Below, piece by piece: positions 22,901 through 35,500 of a DNA stretch of 64,000 nucleotides. The notes beneath the pieces are model-generated. The model had not been told where the DNA came from. It made no database searches and saw only the letters and a list, made by a program, of their open reading frames with translations. The DNA lies in assembly GCA_031213475.1 (NCBI GenBank), contig JARUPZ010000002.1:6147049-6211048 (forward strand), given 5' to 3'. Position numbers and translations under genes: made by a program. The DNA comes from Nereocystis luetkeana. Lineage: Eukaryota > Sar > Phaeophyceae > Laminariales > Laminariaceae. Position 1 is the stretch's first letter, and each line of letters opens with the position of its first letter.

Positions 22901-25900
22901 ACCTTGTTCCCCTTTGCTGGGGTAACATCGAAGGCATTTCGAAAGAACAAGATGGCTGATGACATGTCCGGAAATTGTCCGCCGTCGGACTTGGAAATGA
23001 CGCACTTGCGCAAGAGGGCACTTTCTACTGTTGCAGACGAGAAAATTGCGCTGAAGCCATCCGCTGTTTCGAGCCCGTCCAAAACGCTGAGGAAGTCATT
23101 TACCTGCACGAGCAAGTCGCCGAAGGTAACTTCCGAATTTCAGTAGGCGTCATGGCACATGCAGAGTAGAAACTCGTTGTAAGGGATAGGCGCTCTGTCC
23201 CATTTCTGGGAAAAATCTGCGAGTTTGGTGTGCGGTGACTGATTGCAGTGTCTTCGTACCTTGCGCGTTGAGTACTTAGTGTCCTCGTACATTATGGCCC
23301 GGCTTTCGGGGTGTTCGCTACTCCTGTGCTTCGAGGCCATGGAATGGACGCGCGATAGAAGCCGCTCAAGATCTGGTAGCTTCTTGAGAAGGGCTCTTGA
23401 TGCATCCGCTTCCGGGGAGAGGGCGGCCGCGAGCTCCGAAACCGCATCTAAGCGACCGTTGATATGTCTGCCCGAGTAGGGAGGGAATAAGGCGAGACGG
23501 TGACAATGGTGTCGCCCTTTCAAACGCGCCAGTACAAAGGGGTCTCAATGGTGCGTCGACAGAGGCCGAGAGCCTACTGATCTACCACCCTGCAAGGAAT
23601 AGGAGCACAACCTTGACGTGGGTTTCGCAGCGTGGCTCAAAATGTGCACGCACGATCGGCGGTGTAGGGCTCTACTTCCAGGCGAAATTGCCCACATTGC
23701 AAACCCAAGTTTCACATGAGTTTCTGGTGGTTTGAACCTCTTCACCTTGGCAGGAGGAGCGGCTTTAGCACCCAGTCCTTAAGCAAGCGTCTGCCGAATG
23801 CTGTTCCGCACCGATTGATGAAAGCCCATAAGCTACCCTTCTCGCCCCCATCAAAACTGTTGCGCAGCACCTCGAGGTTCGACAAAGAGACCCCGTCTAG
23901 AACCATGTGCGATTGCAGTGAGGTTTCGGCGCTGCTCCCTGGCAAAGAAGACGCGCTCGGGAGAATCTGCATCTCTTCATCGCCAGTTTGAGGACTGCAT
24001 GAAGCGTCATCCCTGGGGGGGGAAGGAAGGGCGGCTTGCTTCATGTCTGAAGGAATGTACGCCACAAATCGTTGCATAGACAGCAAATCGTGGTCAATGA
24101 GGGCCCGTCGAGTGTGCCATGTTGCACCTCCCAAAGCCGATAAGGCCATGGCACCATCCTTCCCGCCATCGATAACAGCACGGACAATTGCTGGCCACTG
24201 AAAGACGTCGTCGCTTGCCGCGTTGTCTCCATCCTGCCCTTCCTTGCGCCCGACATGGAAGTACCGGCCGTCCTTGAGTTCTTTAACCGTGCGGGGGGCA
24301 TCCCAGAATTCAGCGCCTTCGCGCAAGATCACGATTGACGCTAGAGGAGCCATGCACTTGATCATGTGCACTGTAGTCTCCGACAAGTTGTCCTGCGGAT
24401 GTGATAAACGTCCGTGTTAGGGTCCCTAAAAAAGACTCAAGTACCGTCAAAAGCGCTGATCGATACTTTGTACAAACCGGAACCATGTTTGATGGAGAGC
24501 CTTCAACACTCACTATTGAGAAGGCGGGCAGTATCAAAGCTGGATGATCTCATAGACAAGAACCTCAAAACAACGTGGTGGTTCGGGTGCTGGCGCAATG
24601 CATCGCACCTGGATCTGTATCCTTACGATTTGCGGCGCAGACGGCATATTGGGCATTGCCACGCCATTCACTAGGTGCCCGTAACACCGTAGCGACAAAC
24701 TCACCTTTTGCATGACGATTTCCACAGGTAGCTGCTGAGCAAGCAGGGTACGAAGCCGAGAACGCGCGGGGTCATCGGCAAACTGACCGAGGCTAAATGT
24801 CGCCGTCGTCGCGTCCACCATGCAAACACCGTACTCGCATACGGCTGCGGGAGGGCCATCATCACCGTCCCCATCTATCTCACTTTCTTTCGGCGGGCTC
24901 AAGGCGCTTTCCTGCGAGAAAACAACGCGGTTCGTGGTCAGCGCATCGAGTCGCCTTCGGCAGTTAAAGCAGCTGTCGAAAAAAAAGGCCACATGAAGAG
25001 TAAAAGGGACGTTGTGGTAAAATTTACAGGTCGTAGGGTGAAGAAAACGGACTTATAGCGCTTCTAGATTTCGAGCCATGAGAAAGCTTGATGCTGCGTT
25101 CCGACACGATCGAAGTTCAAGTGGCTGAGGTGGGGAGATCGAAGATAAGACGATGCAGAGGGGGAGCGTGTTCGTCATGGCCTTTGATACTCTAGACAAC
25201 TGACAAACGAGACAAACAAGACAAACAATACAAGCCTGAGAATGTGCGAACACGAAAGGCAGCCAACTGGGACTTTGAACGCTTGACTGGGAATTTTAGT
25301 AGGTCAAGGGATCCCGGTGCACACTTGGGTTGTAACAAAGATAATGACGCCTGTGGGGGGACATATCCGAGTGCGTGCCACAAAATTGGAAGCGCATACG
25401 GCATAGGACACTTAAAAAGCAGTCACGAGCCGAGAGCATATGACCTACATTACACAGATGCTCCCAGTACCTGGGAGTAAAGTGAAGCATATTCATTTTC
25501 GAGATAAAATACTTGAGGTACTCGTAGTATTTGGGCTTTATGCACTGCGGGAAGGTGCGAGTACTATTAATAGCAGTATTTCGAGATTCTATACTTCGGA
25601 TGCTAACGTACTTACAGTCTTTCGGGGTTCAATACTGTGGAGTACTGCTGTACTTGAGTATTGCAGGGTTCTATATTGCGGGTGCTGCCAAGTACTGACA
25701 GTATTCGTCCGTTAGGACTGCGAGTACTGAGAGCACTCGGAGTACAAAATACTTTCAATATGCGCAGTATACTCTTGAGTATGGAATATGCTTCGACCAT
25801 CTGTGCACCGACTCGAAAAAAACATCCCAGAAAGCATTCACGGATGGTCCCGCGAGTGGAAATTCGAGCAAATTACTTTCGGGGGGAGTAACTGGAGTAC

Positions 25901-28900
25901 CTAAGAGTACTGGCAGTATTTCGGGAGTATATAGTGCAAGTACTCGCTGTATTTAAGGGTTCAATACCCTTGGTACTCTGACTATTTATTGCAAGTATCC
26001 CACATGTTTGAACTGCGGGTACTGCTTGTACTCGGGGTTCTCTACTGCTTAGAATGCCCGTACTCGCTGTATTTGGGCCTTCAGTACTATTGAAACCCCT
26101 AGTACTCGCAGTATTTAGGCCGCCAGTATGGCAATACTCTCAGTAGTCGGACTACGAAATGCACTCGACTCGAGAGTATGAAGTATACTGGGAGCATAAA
26201 ACTTGAATGGAGAAAAAAGGGACTGAGTTGATAGTGGGAGTAGGACAAACGGCAGTACTACGCAGCCAACGTCGTTTCTTCACCTTGATCGACAGAATCA
26301 TGTTCACAGAACGCGGGGAGCCGTCCGGAGTGGTCGAGACATCGTCCAAGAAGCAGTACGTCCGAGTGCCACGACTGAGGATGCTGCACAACTCCCGTTT
26401 CACAACTTTGTCCTTCAGCTCGTGCTTGCCTTTGGCCGCATTTCGGGCCTTGAGCATATCGGGAGTCTCAACCTGACGTCGCAAGCAACACGCACACACG
26501 CATGAGAAGCGCTAAGCAAACCGATATATTTCAACGAAGCATGCTCTCATATTCCTGTATGTAACGGTAGTTAGTCATCACGAGTCGGAAAATATGAAGA
26601 AAAAATGTTACGCGCTCGGCTGGGCAATGGTCTGCAACCGGCGCGAAAAAGTCACCTGTTCCACCCGCGCCACCCGAAATCCCTTGGACACCAAGCTATC
26701 CGCAAACTTCCCGTAGGAAATTTCCGGGAAACCGCTGTGCGCCTTTTCACCCTTCATGTAGATGAGGTCCAACTCCTGCATGCCGACATCTGCGTCTTGA
26801 TGAAAAAGTTCGTAAAACTTCCCAACCTGCCGAGGCGAATATTGGTCTTGTTGTTAGATACCTGGTAAAGTAGAGGGTATGCATCGGCTGCAGACAGACT
26901 CGGTCGAGCTGAGAAAAGAAACACACCCGCAAAATTGAGACTTCAAACGGCATGGAGAGCGCACCTTGAAGAAAAGAACGGTGTCCATGTTTTCGCTCTT
27001 GAACAACCACCATTGCTGCATTGCTGGGGTCTGGGCCTTGATAAAAGATGGCGGCACGTATAGAGTCCGTGGGTTGTAGTTGTCGTCATCCGTCGTTCGC
27101 CGCTCTTTATCCCTTCGGTCGTTGTACAGCCAACGAAGCCCATGGTGAGTATGCCGACCAGTCTCCAGTACTCCCTCCGGCAGAGGGGTGCTCACGCGAG
27201 TCAAGGGGGGCGGAGAAGAGGCAGGGGGGCTGAGCCGTGGCGAGGACGCACTGTTCGCGCGGGACGGGGGCGAAGGGCTGCCCACAAAGGCTCCCCTACT
27301 TTGGCCTGCTGGCTTTCCCTTTCCCGGATGACCCGAGCTGGCTGGTGATATCGTCTCCGTGATCGCGTAGGAAGCTTGATCCGAGGCCTTCTTCAGCCTC
27401 TTCGTCCCAAGCCTCTGAGAGGGTGGAGTTGAACTGGTCTGCCCGGCGCGCCTCTGCTTCGACGATGGCGATTTCTTGTTTCGTGGTGTCGCAGGGGCAT
27501 CAGAGTGGGCGCTGTCGGCGTAGCCATCTGACATCTCGTCTTCGCTGTCGTTACCCTCACTCTGTGGCGAACATTGTGCGGAAAGCACCGAAGATCGGAG
27601 GCAACAAGTACAAAGAGAGCAGGCAGTTGGTTACGGACTTCCGACGAATCTACGAGCACAGCAGTTACCTTAGCTGCGGGAAACAACCAGTTAGCGATGC
27701 ACCAGTAAATCTCGCCCAATAGGTGCAAGGCATAAATAAATCAGGGCTGTTCGCGGGTCAGGTCGAACCTCACGAGTCAGGTCGGGCCGAGCCCGACCCG
27801 ACCCGTGAGATTTGAAAATCTCCTGACCCGACCCGATCTGACCCGACCCGACAGATTTCGGTTGACCCGTGAAATACGGGTTTATCGCGGGTCAGTTACT
27901 ATTTATCTCGACCCACGACTTCGACCCGCGGACCCGGCCCGTGGATTGACACCCTAAACAACTCGGGGGCCATGTTGAACCGACCCGCGAGTGACCTGTT
28001 TCTGGCGGGTCATGACCTAAACCGACCCGTGAGCTTTTCATCACCTCTTGACCCGCCCCTACCCGAGAGATTTGAAAAAATCTTGACTCGACCCGATCCG
28101 ACCCGTGAGATTCGATCACCTCCTGACCAGCCCTGACCGGACCCGCGATATTTTAAAACCCCTTGACCCTACCCGCCCGACCCGTGAAGTGAGCACTTCC
28201 TGACCCGCGAACAGCCCTGAAATAACTTACGTAAGGGCCGGTCCTCAGTACGCGGTGCAATTTTTCAGAGAGACTCAACCGCCACAGCACTTGGTTATTC
28301 CCGGCGATAGCGCTCAACAACGACAGTGGATATAAACACAACTCGCACAAGCGAGACACCCTCCACAGCATGCGGTCCTCGTGGTCCAACTCGCTCCCCC
28401 CGGAGTGCTCTAGAAGTTGTATATCGGTCATCGTTGTTCGATGGCAGACGTTCGAATGTTGAGTGGCACTCATGTCGAAAAATATACCACCACAGCCACT
28501 TCCAGGCCCCCCGGTTTCTTGCGAGGGCACCCCTTGGTCATACCCTACCTATATGCTCGCACCAATAGTAGACAAGCCGCGCGGCAACAACAAGCACTAC
28601 CTCGGCCATCGTGAGCTTGCGAACCGGTCGCAGAAACTTTATCGGAACTTCATACTGCTCGCGCCAATAGCAGACAAGCCGCGCGGCAGCCACAAGCACT
28701 ACCTCAGCCATCGTGCGCTGGCCAACCGGTCGTAGCAACTTTTATCGGAACCTCATCCCAACGCTTCGAGCTCCTTCTATGTTCCTCTTCGCCCCTGGGC
28801 TACCCATATTTCGTTTATTCCACACTGATTTCGTAAAAATTAAGTGCTCTGGGACTTTAAAAAAAAAGAAATAAATGGGAAAACGGAGGTATCGGGATCT

Positions 28901-30796
28901 CTACTTTATTTTTATTTATTTTTACCAATAAAACTCACGTCCTCTTTAGTTCTGCTTTTCGTTTTTCCAATTGTTTTTTTTCCCTTTTTTTTAACCTCGT
29001 CAGGAACTACCCTAACGAGGTGTTCGTGGAGATATGGGAGTTCAACGCTGGAAGTAGCTTGTACTACTGATAGTACTGCCTGTAGAGAAGTGGCTCAGTT
29101 GTCTATCCTTTATAGTTGGAACAAAAGAAGTCGCTGGTTCGAGTCGCGCCAGACATCGTATTCCCCCTTTTTCTGCCTTTTTCTGCCGCTGGTAGAAAAA
29201 GGGAAATCACGTGGAGGGATTCACGATAAAAGAACGCTCAGGGTCGAAAGTGGAGTGAAGCACTTGACTAAAAGAACACACGAGTAGGGAGGGGGGCCAA
29301 ATGAAGGCTAGACCAGGCGCTGATTAGGAGCTTGATCAACCCCGGAGGATGTTTTTGGCGGGAGGCCGTATGGAGCCCAAAGGTACTTGGGTAGTTCGAA
29401 ATAAAAAAGATGGACCACTGAGCCACTCCGTCAGCTGAGTACGATCTCAAAAAATGAAAAAATCGCATGCTCTACACAGTGTACGAGCGTTCGTAGTCGG
29501 AAAACATGCTGCATACCTGGTATAAACATGTACAGGCGTTGCCGACGTACATTCCAGGTACTGCTGCTGCACATTTGAATTCCCGTGGGACAACAGCAGT
29601 GTTGCGGTCAAGGATGCGATATGATAATACCTGGTATCAGGTATCTCATACTCACAACAGCAGTAGTAGTATTTCATATCTACTGCTGTATCTTGTTGCT
29701 GTATTTACTGTAGATTCATTTCAAACAAGGAACGGAACAAAAGCCGACCAGCCGTCGACGTACAGTCAAATCAGTCTAACCATCTCCCGCCATCCGTCCG
29801 CAAGATATGTGCTTGGTACCTGGTATTATACGTATTTACATGTACAGCAGGTACCACCACACACAGCAGCATCAGCTGTCAGCAGCAGTGGATTGCATGG
29901 ATATCACTCCTGAAGCTCCAAACCAACAAGATTCCGCATTCCGCACCAAACCTTCATGATCATGTTCAAATTCAAAAACCGGGCACAAATTAGACAATAC
30001 AGCAGTACCAGGTACCTGGTACTGCTGCAGTGTATGTACATAAAAACGGTGGACAGCAATCGGAGCTCGTACCGCATAAATGGTACGTGAGTGCAGGCGT
30101 ACCTCGTATGCTGAGCCGTCATCGTCATCTCCGCTGCCTTGGAGCTGGTCCTGATCCCACTCAACCTCGTCATCATCGTCTTGAATTGCCTTCGGCCGAC
30201 TCTTTCGAACACGCTTCACCCGCTCCTCCTCCTTCGCGGATTCCGGCGCGAGTTCAAACTGGAAAAACGAGCGATGGCATTCGCACAGACATCACAACCT
30301 TTGCAAGAAAGTGGCCGCGGCATCCTAGCTGGGATTTGGGAAACTTAAGCTATGTATAGACTGCAGCTGTAGCTCTATCGCACAAGTAGGGCGCTACGCA
30401 ACAAGGAGACGAGCTCACCTTCTCGTTGGCGAGCACAACCTTCTCCTTATCGCCGTCGTCGTAGTGAACCAGGTGTGTTCCATCTTTACTGGAGAAGTCA
30501 ACAACCTTGCCGAAGTACCAGTTGTCGTCGTCCCGCCAGAAGACCTTGATACGCTTTCCAACGAGCTCGGCGGGCTCTTGGCTTGACAGTTCCGAGTTGG
30601 CTTGAGCTTTGGGTTGCGAGACTGGCTTGTTGGCCGGGCCTTTCGGGGTAGACGGCTGGGTCTTGGCCGTGGGGGTAGATTGCTCGAGCTTGGGCCCCGG
30701 GGTAGACTGGTCGGTCTTCCTGGTAGGTTCCTTCTTGCTGAAAAAGGAAAACAGGGTTCCCTGCCCTTTCGCCGGGGGTGATTTCTTCGGCTTCAT
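19931..30796 (-). CDS. MSH6: DNA mismatch repair protein MSH6 (16 exons, 1365 aa, complete)
   Basis: Exons: 30796-30419, 30258-30103, 27561-26965, 26826-26656, 26472-26284, 24911-24705, 24392-23746, 23467-23260, 23103-22855, 22572-22423, 22107-21982, 21843-21472, 21327-21147, 20906-20770, 20476-20336, 20119-19931. All are GT-AG, phases fit, and the total of 4,098 nt gives 1365 aa (human MSH6 is 1360). MSH6 pairs with MSH2 as MutS-alpha to find mispairs and small loops in the nucleus. Visible parts: PCNA-binding box Q-G-T-L-F-S-F-F (residues 12-19); Tudor domain (about 79-124) as in plant MSH6; acidic/basic linker; mismatch-reading F-Y-E (381-383) in the MutS I domain; lever and clamp regions; Walker [11 protein letters not shown] (1128-1137); [10 protein letters not shown] signature; Walker B L-V-I-L-D-E-L-G (D-E at 1208-1209); F-A-T-H-Y-H-S-L. 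The ATG at 30796 puts the PCNA box at the very N-terminus, as in other MSH6 proteins. Confidence 0.96.
22687..22711. repeat. GCACTC microsatellite in MSH6 intron 9
   Basis: Four tandem copies of GCACTC lie between exons 9 and 10 of MSH6. Confidence 0.8.
25440..26190. repeat. AGTACT/GCAGTATT-rich degenerate array in MSH6 intron 5
   Basis: About 750 bp of the 1,372-bp intron consist of loosely repeated words of the type GAGTACT, CTCGCAGTATTTGGG and CAGTACTC, often only 20-30 bp apart and in both orientations. It looks like an old, diverged minisatellite. No reading frame stands out. Confidence 0.55.
27742..28219. mobile_element. hAT-like MITE packed with GACCCG subrepeats, in MSH6 intron 2
   Basis: Terminal inverted repeats start with CAGGGCTGTTCGCGGGTCAG (at 27742, and inverted ending at 28219). 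The flanks are AAATAAAT (27734-27741) and AAATAACT (28220-28227), an 8-bp duplication with one mismatch. Inside, GACCCG and CGGGTC words repeat dozens of times, with small palindromes such as GAGATTTGAAAATCTC. The CAGGG ends and 8-bp duplication fit hAT. No transposase is visible. Confidence 0.85.
28556..28759. repeat. 102-bp tandem duplication in MSH6 intron 2
   Basis: Two copies start with CTCGC(A/G)CCAATAG at 28556 and 28658 and are about 85-90% alike by eye. The 102-bp period equals 34 codons, so the minus strand stays open through both. It may be a remnant of coding DNA, but I recognise no family. Confidence 0.7.
29060..29165 (+). mobile_element. possible tRNA-related SINE head
   Basis: AGTGGCTCAGTTGTC resembles an A box and GGTTCGAGTCGCGCC a B box about 45 bp later, in the order of a tRNA promoter. 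Acceptor pairing is not evident. A second A-box-like GTGGCTCAGTGGTCC lies on the minus strand near 29420. Both lie in MSH6 intron 2. Confidence 0.35.
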
Positions 30797-32522
30797 ATCA
30801 ATGCGTACTTCAGCCAAGCTGTTTGCCGGCGCTTGTCTGTAACGAGCTGTGGGCTGCGACAACACGAGTAGGACCTGATCAAGGACGAAGTTGCCGGGGG
30901 ATCTCTCACCCGCGAAATTCAAATTTTTCCGACAATCCCCTAGGGTATGAAATCCGGGGGCCGGGGACGATTTGAAAGAACAAGAATGAGGCGTTTTCAG
31001 ATCTCCGTTGTCCTCGTCGACTCGTTCAGGGCTCGCCACCGTTCCTGACGCTTTTACCCCGAACGAGTTACAGGAATGGTATTGTATTGATTTGGGCGGT
31101 GCAGCAGTCCTGGTACCTGGTGGTCCAGGTGTCATACCACATACATACACAGTACATACATACCACCGCACGGTGGAAAAATACTTCGTCGTCGAATATT
31201 GAAAGATCGCGAATCGTGATGTATGTGCATCAGTAGTATGCCTCCGTAAACCTGTTTTCTCGTGTACGAGCTACCCGCGTTTCTAATCCCCTCCTTCTCA
31301 CTTTCATTGACACAATGTTATGATACCAGGTATTATAGCTACCAGAGGACATTTGACTACATGCACTCGTAACTGCTTCGCTGTTGTTGCGTTGACGCAA
31401 CTTTGGGATCGGAATCGATTGCGGTTTAGCGCTACAGGCGCCGGAAGGCGTGTTGTTTCTTCGGGGCCTGTTGCTAACACCCTGGTATCATAGCTACTAT
31501 ACTACTAATAATATTAGCGCCTGAGATACCTGGTCGACCTGGTTTCGTGTTTTTATGGAGTAAGAAGCGCAACATCAACCGCCAACGTACAGCAGTCAAC
31601 AAATAATACTTGAGCTTTTTCAGCCGATCACGCGCAATCAAGACAACAGACCATATAGATACTGACATCCCTGGTACCAAGCAACCCCGGGATCTAATCC
31701 GGGGTCAGCAGGAAGAGAAAAAACATGTAATTGCCCTGTGTGCTGGAACTACAGTACAATTTACCCCTGACCTGGGTGGGGATAAATGCAAAAATAAACC
31801 ATTTGCCTATCGTTGGCTCACACTGATGACCGCTTGCAAATTGCAAGCAAGAAGCAAGCATTTTTCAATCAACGGCAATTTTACTCCATTCAACAACTAC
31901 AGATTTTCTACTGCCGCCTAAAGCGAAAAAGGGGCTTACTTGGAGCCATCAACGTGCGGAAGTTAATTCAGTTGAATGGACTACTATATTCGAGTACGAT
32001 GATCTTTAGTAAAAAACTATTCGGAACAACGTAAGTGATCACATGAAACAGGATTATTAGAGCTCATTCGTCGTTTTGTTTTTACTCAATCGGAGCACCT
32101 GACACGGTACTAACGGACAAACCCACGCCGGGGGCCTGGCCTGCACACTCAAGAACACGTGCGACGTACCGCACGACTACGTCCAAGCGAAAGAGCATTG
32201 AACATTCGCGGATAGCAGTAAAGGCGGCATTCGACGTGCTTCAATGCAGAGTCTTCCGTGAGTAGTGGGATGCTCGTTTCTACTACACAAGACGGTGCAC
32301 AACACAAATTCAACTGGTACAGTTGAATTTGTCGGAGAATTACGTTTTCACCCTCTATTTCGGCAGTTGGACGAACGGAAAATTTCGCTAAACCTTAACT
32401 TTGAAACCCCGTTTCTACTACACAAGACGGTGCACAACACAAATTCAACTGGTACAGTTGAATTTGTCGGAGAATTATGTTTTCACCCTCTATTTCGGCA
32501 GTTGGACGAACGGAAAATTTCG
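30797..32522. other. spacer between MSH6 start and PIGW end
   Basis: It holds the unseen promoter of MSH6 (minus) and the 3' flank of PIGW (minus). One TACCAGGTA word is at 31324. The right end contains the first copy of a 135-bp tandem duplication. No further gene is supported. Confidence 0.5.
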
Positions 32523-32545
32523 CTAAACCTTAACTTTGAAACCCC
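32276..32545. repeat. 135-bp tandem duplication overlapping the PIGW stop codon
   Basis: Copies at 32276-32410 and 32411-32545 differ at one base by eye. Each contains AAATTCAACTG-GTA-CAGTTGAATTT, a perfect 11-bp inverted repeat with a 3-base loop. The second copy carries the last codons and stop (32523-32525) of PIGW, so one border lies inside the last exon. Confidence 0.92.
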
Positions 32546-35500
32546 ATCTCTCCATCAGAATCACCGCAAATCCTGCAACAACAACAAGGTAAATTGACAG
32601 CGTCATGACGGCTGTTGAGGTGTCGGCGTCGAGTGTTCGCATAGAGAGGTTGATTGCTCCCGTTGCCAGATTCGCCACCATGAAGACCGGGAACAAGTTG
32701 AAATTTATAGCTGACAAGATCTGCGACCTCGACGGTTTTGAGCTGCCGATTAAGCGCGCGCGACAGACGGGTAGGAAATCAAGCTTGTTGACAGCGTGTT
32801 GAAGCGGCAGTAAAAAAATCGTGGTGCGCTAACGCCAGCAACATGACACAATAGCATGACACAAGAGCTTACAGGTAACACACGATCGTAGGGCGAGTTT
32901 TCAGCACTCAAGGACATTATAAAAACAAGTGAATGGGGTAAGGGTAGGACACGTTCGAAACAATTTGCACTACAGATGTATCAGTTACACTTAAAAACAA
33001 GAACGATCGCAGTGGCCCACCTGATTAGGTCTACAAGCATCAGTAGGCTTAGCATGAGCGTCGAGTGTGCGCCCACCCATAGCACGTAGGTTAAATTGAC
33101 CATCCGCCTGCATGGGTTGAGAGGCGCGCAAGAAATAATCAGCGGCAAAAAGGGCACAGTATTGCCAGGCACACTGATGCCACCGTGGCACCACTAGCAT
33201 CTATCTCCGGGATTGACTGAAGCTGCACTCAAGTTCCCGTCACCTCAGCAAGCGAAAGAATACCAGTAAGTGGTAAACTCGTCGACCACATATTTTCTGC
33301 GTCAAGCGTCGTATGGTAGCCATGCTTTCGAATCTCCTACCTGCAAGGGTGAGTGAGAACATTACTGATAACTTGCAACGGCGACAGCATTCATAGTATG
33401 TCCTGACCGATGCTCACTGCTCGAGGGCGTCACGACAAGGATTGACAACTCAATCGGCAAATGACAAAAGGTACGCAACACCATCACCGATCTACAAGCA
33501 CAAAAACAATCATTGAGGTGTCACTGAACATATATCTGGAGAGGCGCCGTTTGACAGTGTTCATGAGCGTTCAACAGCGCTCTTTTGAGCTCGAAAGTAC
33601 AAGGAAGGATTCGAATTAAGAACAAACGGCAACGTACGTTTACGTACCTCGAAGTGTCTTGGATTAGTCCCGCGCTCAGCAATGTAAGTCCCCAGAGGAC
33701 GACAGTGGCCCTGATCACGACGGCCACGCACTTCGATGAAGGCCGTGTTTCTGTTAGCCCCTGTATGCGAACAATGCCGAGCACACAGTAGTCCATGAAT
33801 TATCGACGAAGCTGCTGCTCATGTCCGTCATGTCTTCCCCGCAAAGCAGAATCTTAACCCCTGCGATGAACAGCACAAGACAACAGAACAACCATTACTC
33901 GATCTCACCTTTTCTGTTTTCTCGCGTCCTGTTCGAACTCGGGAGCCCAGCTCCTCGGCGATATAGTAGATGGCCACAAAACCAACAAGGCCCAGCACCC
34001 CTTCCCGGTTCATGCTGAACAGGGTTTCCCTTGGTGCATGAACAATGAAGTCGGAGAGCCCTCCGTTCACAAGCCACCACTGATACACACACATAGCCAC
34101 AAGCGCCAAGAGGAGCCTAAGCCGAGCGGGGTGAAGCCGGTTCATGGGTACCACTACGATGCGCAAGAAAAAGAGCGTGGCAAAAAAGTTCCAGTGGACG
34201 CCGTACTCCGACACATGCTCCTGGTAGTCTAATCCCTTGACTACAACTAAGCGCGACGCTCCCAGGGCAGCTAATGGCCACGCACGAACAGCTGCTGATA
34301 TTCCGTCAACCAGCATGGCCCGCCATAAAGACCAACCCGGCTTTGTGTTCCCTTTTCGTTGTTTAGCCTTGCACCCTGCCGCCAGTCCGCTTCCATGCGT
34401 ATGACAATATTCAATCGGGAAGTGGGGGTTGGGGCTTAGAATGTGGAACGAGAAAGGAATACGATGGCCTGTGGATCTGTTGTTCATCGCTACAGCCTGA
34501 CATCGTGTTACACGGCAGTACAATAGCAGCATTATATACCAGGTATAGCACCAGGAAACTACCACTACTCCTAAGCTTGTGCTGTAATACTTTGGTTTAC
34601 CTTGCGAAGACCGTCACGCCGACTCCTAGATCCATTAGGCCCGTACCGAAAACCTCGGTCTTGGCGAAGCGACGCGGAAACACCTACCAGTATGGAACAA
34701 CGCACGACTTAACATTATACTGCTGTAGTCAAGTAGGGGTCGCCCATTTCGTTCTTGCCGTACCTGCTGTAATTACGCACTGCCAGGTATGAAACACTTG
34801 TAAAAAGTCTGCAGGTACACATGTCGTCATAATAGTTGAGCAGTAGACTTTAGTATCACTACTGTGCTGTATGTAGACTACTCGTAGAGCTCTAGACCAC
34901 AGCAGCAGCAGTTCCGTACAACACCGCGTAGAGAATACACCCCCTCGCACAAATTTCCAAGCTGATTTTCTCGAGAACGGGGAGGGTGCAAACGCCAACG
35001 GCCAAGCGATGCGCTTATGGAAATATCTCGACGACGACATCTACCCAAAGCTACCATATTCGATATGCGTGCTCTCCTTGTATTGGAGAAAGCCCGCTCG
35101 GGAGCTCATCTCAGGGGGCGTACTATCTTGCGCGTTACCAGTAAAGTACTGCAGTTAGTAGTGGAACGCTCGAATACGTGGGGCAAGGAAAAAATGACGA
35201 TAAAAAGTGACGAATGCAGCAACGGGCACCGCTGCGTGATTGTGGGGGGTGATACGAATTGATTGCTCTCCGAGTTACAATGGTTGATTGCAAGGAGTCA
35301 TACGGCATGGGCGCAGCATGATCTTACCCATAATCCTGGGCGCTCACGCCACGCTGCCTGTAGGCGGTTGACAAGACAGACCAAAATTATCCTTGTTTTG
35401 GCCGCTAGCCCGGGGTCTGAGATGGCATGTTGGCATTCAAGGTAACACACTCCCATTGGGATGAAGCTCCGAGCCGATAGCATCCAAACAAGCGGGGCAC

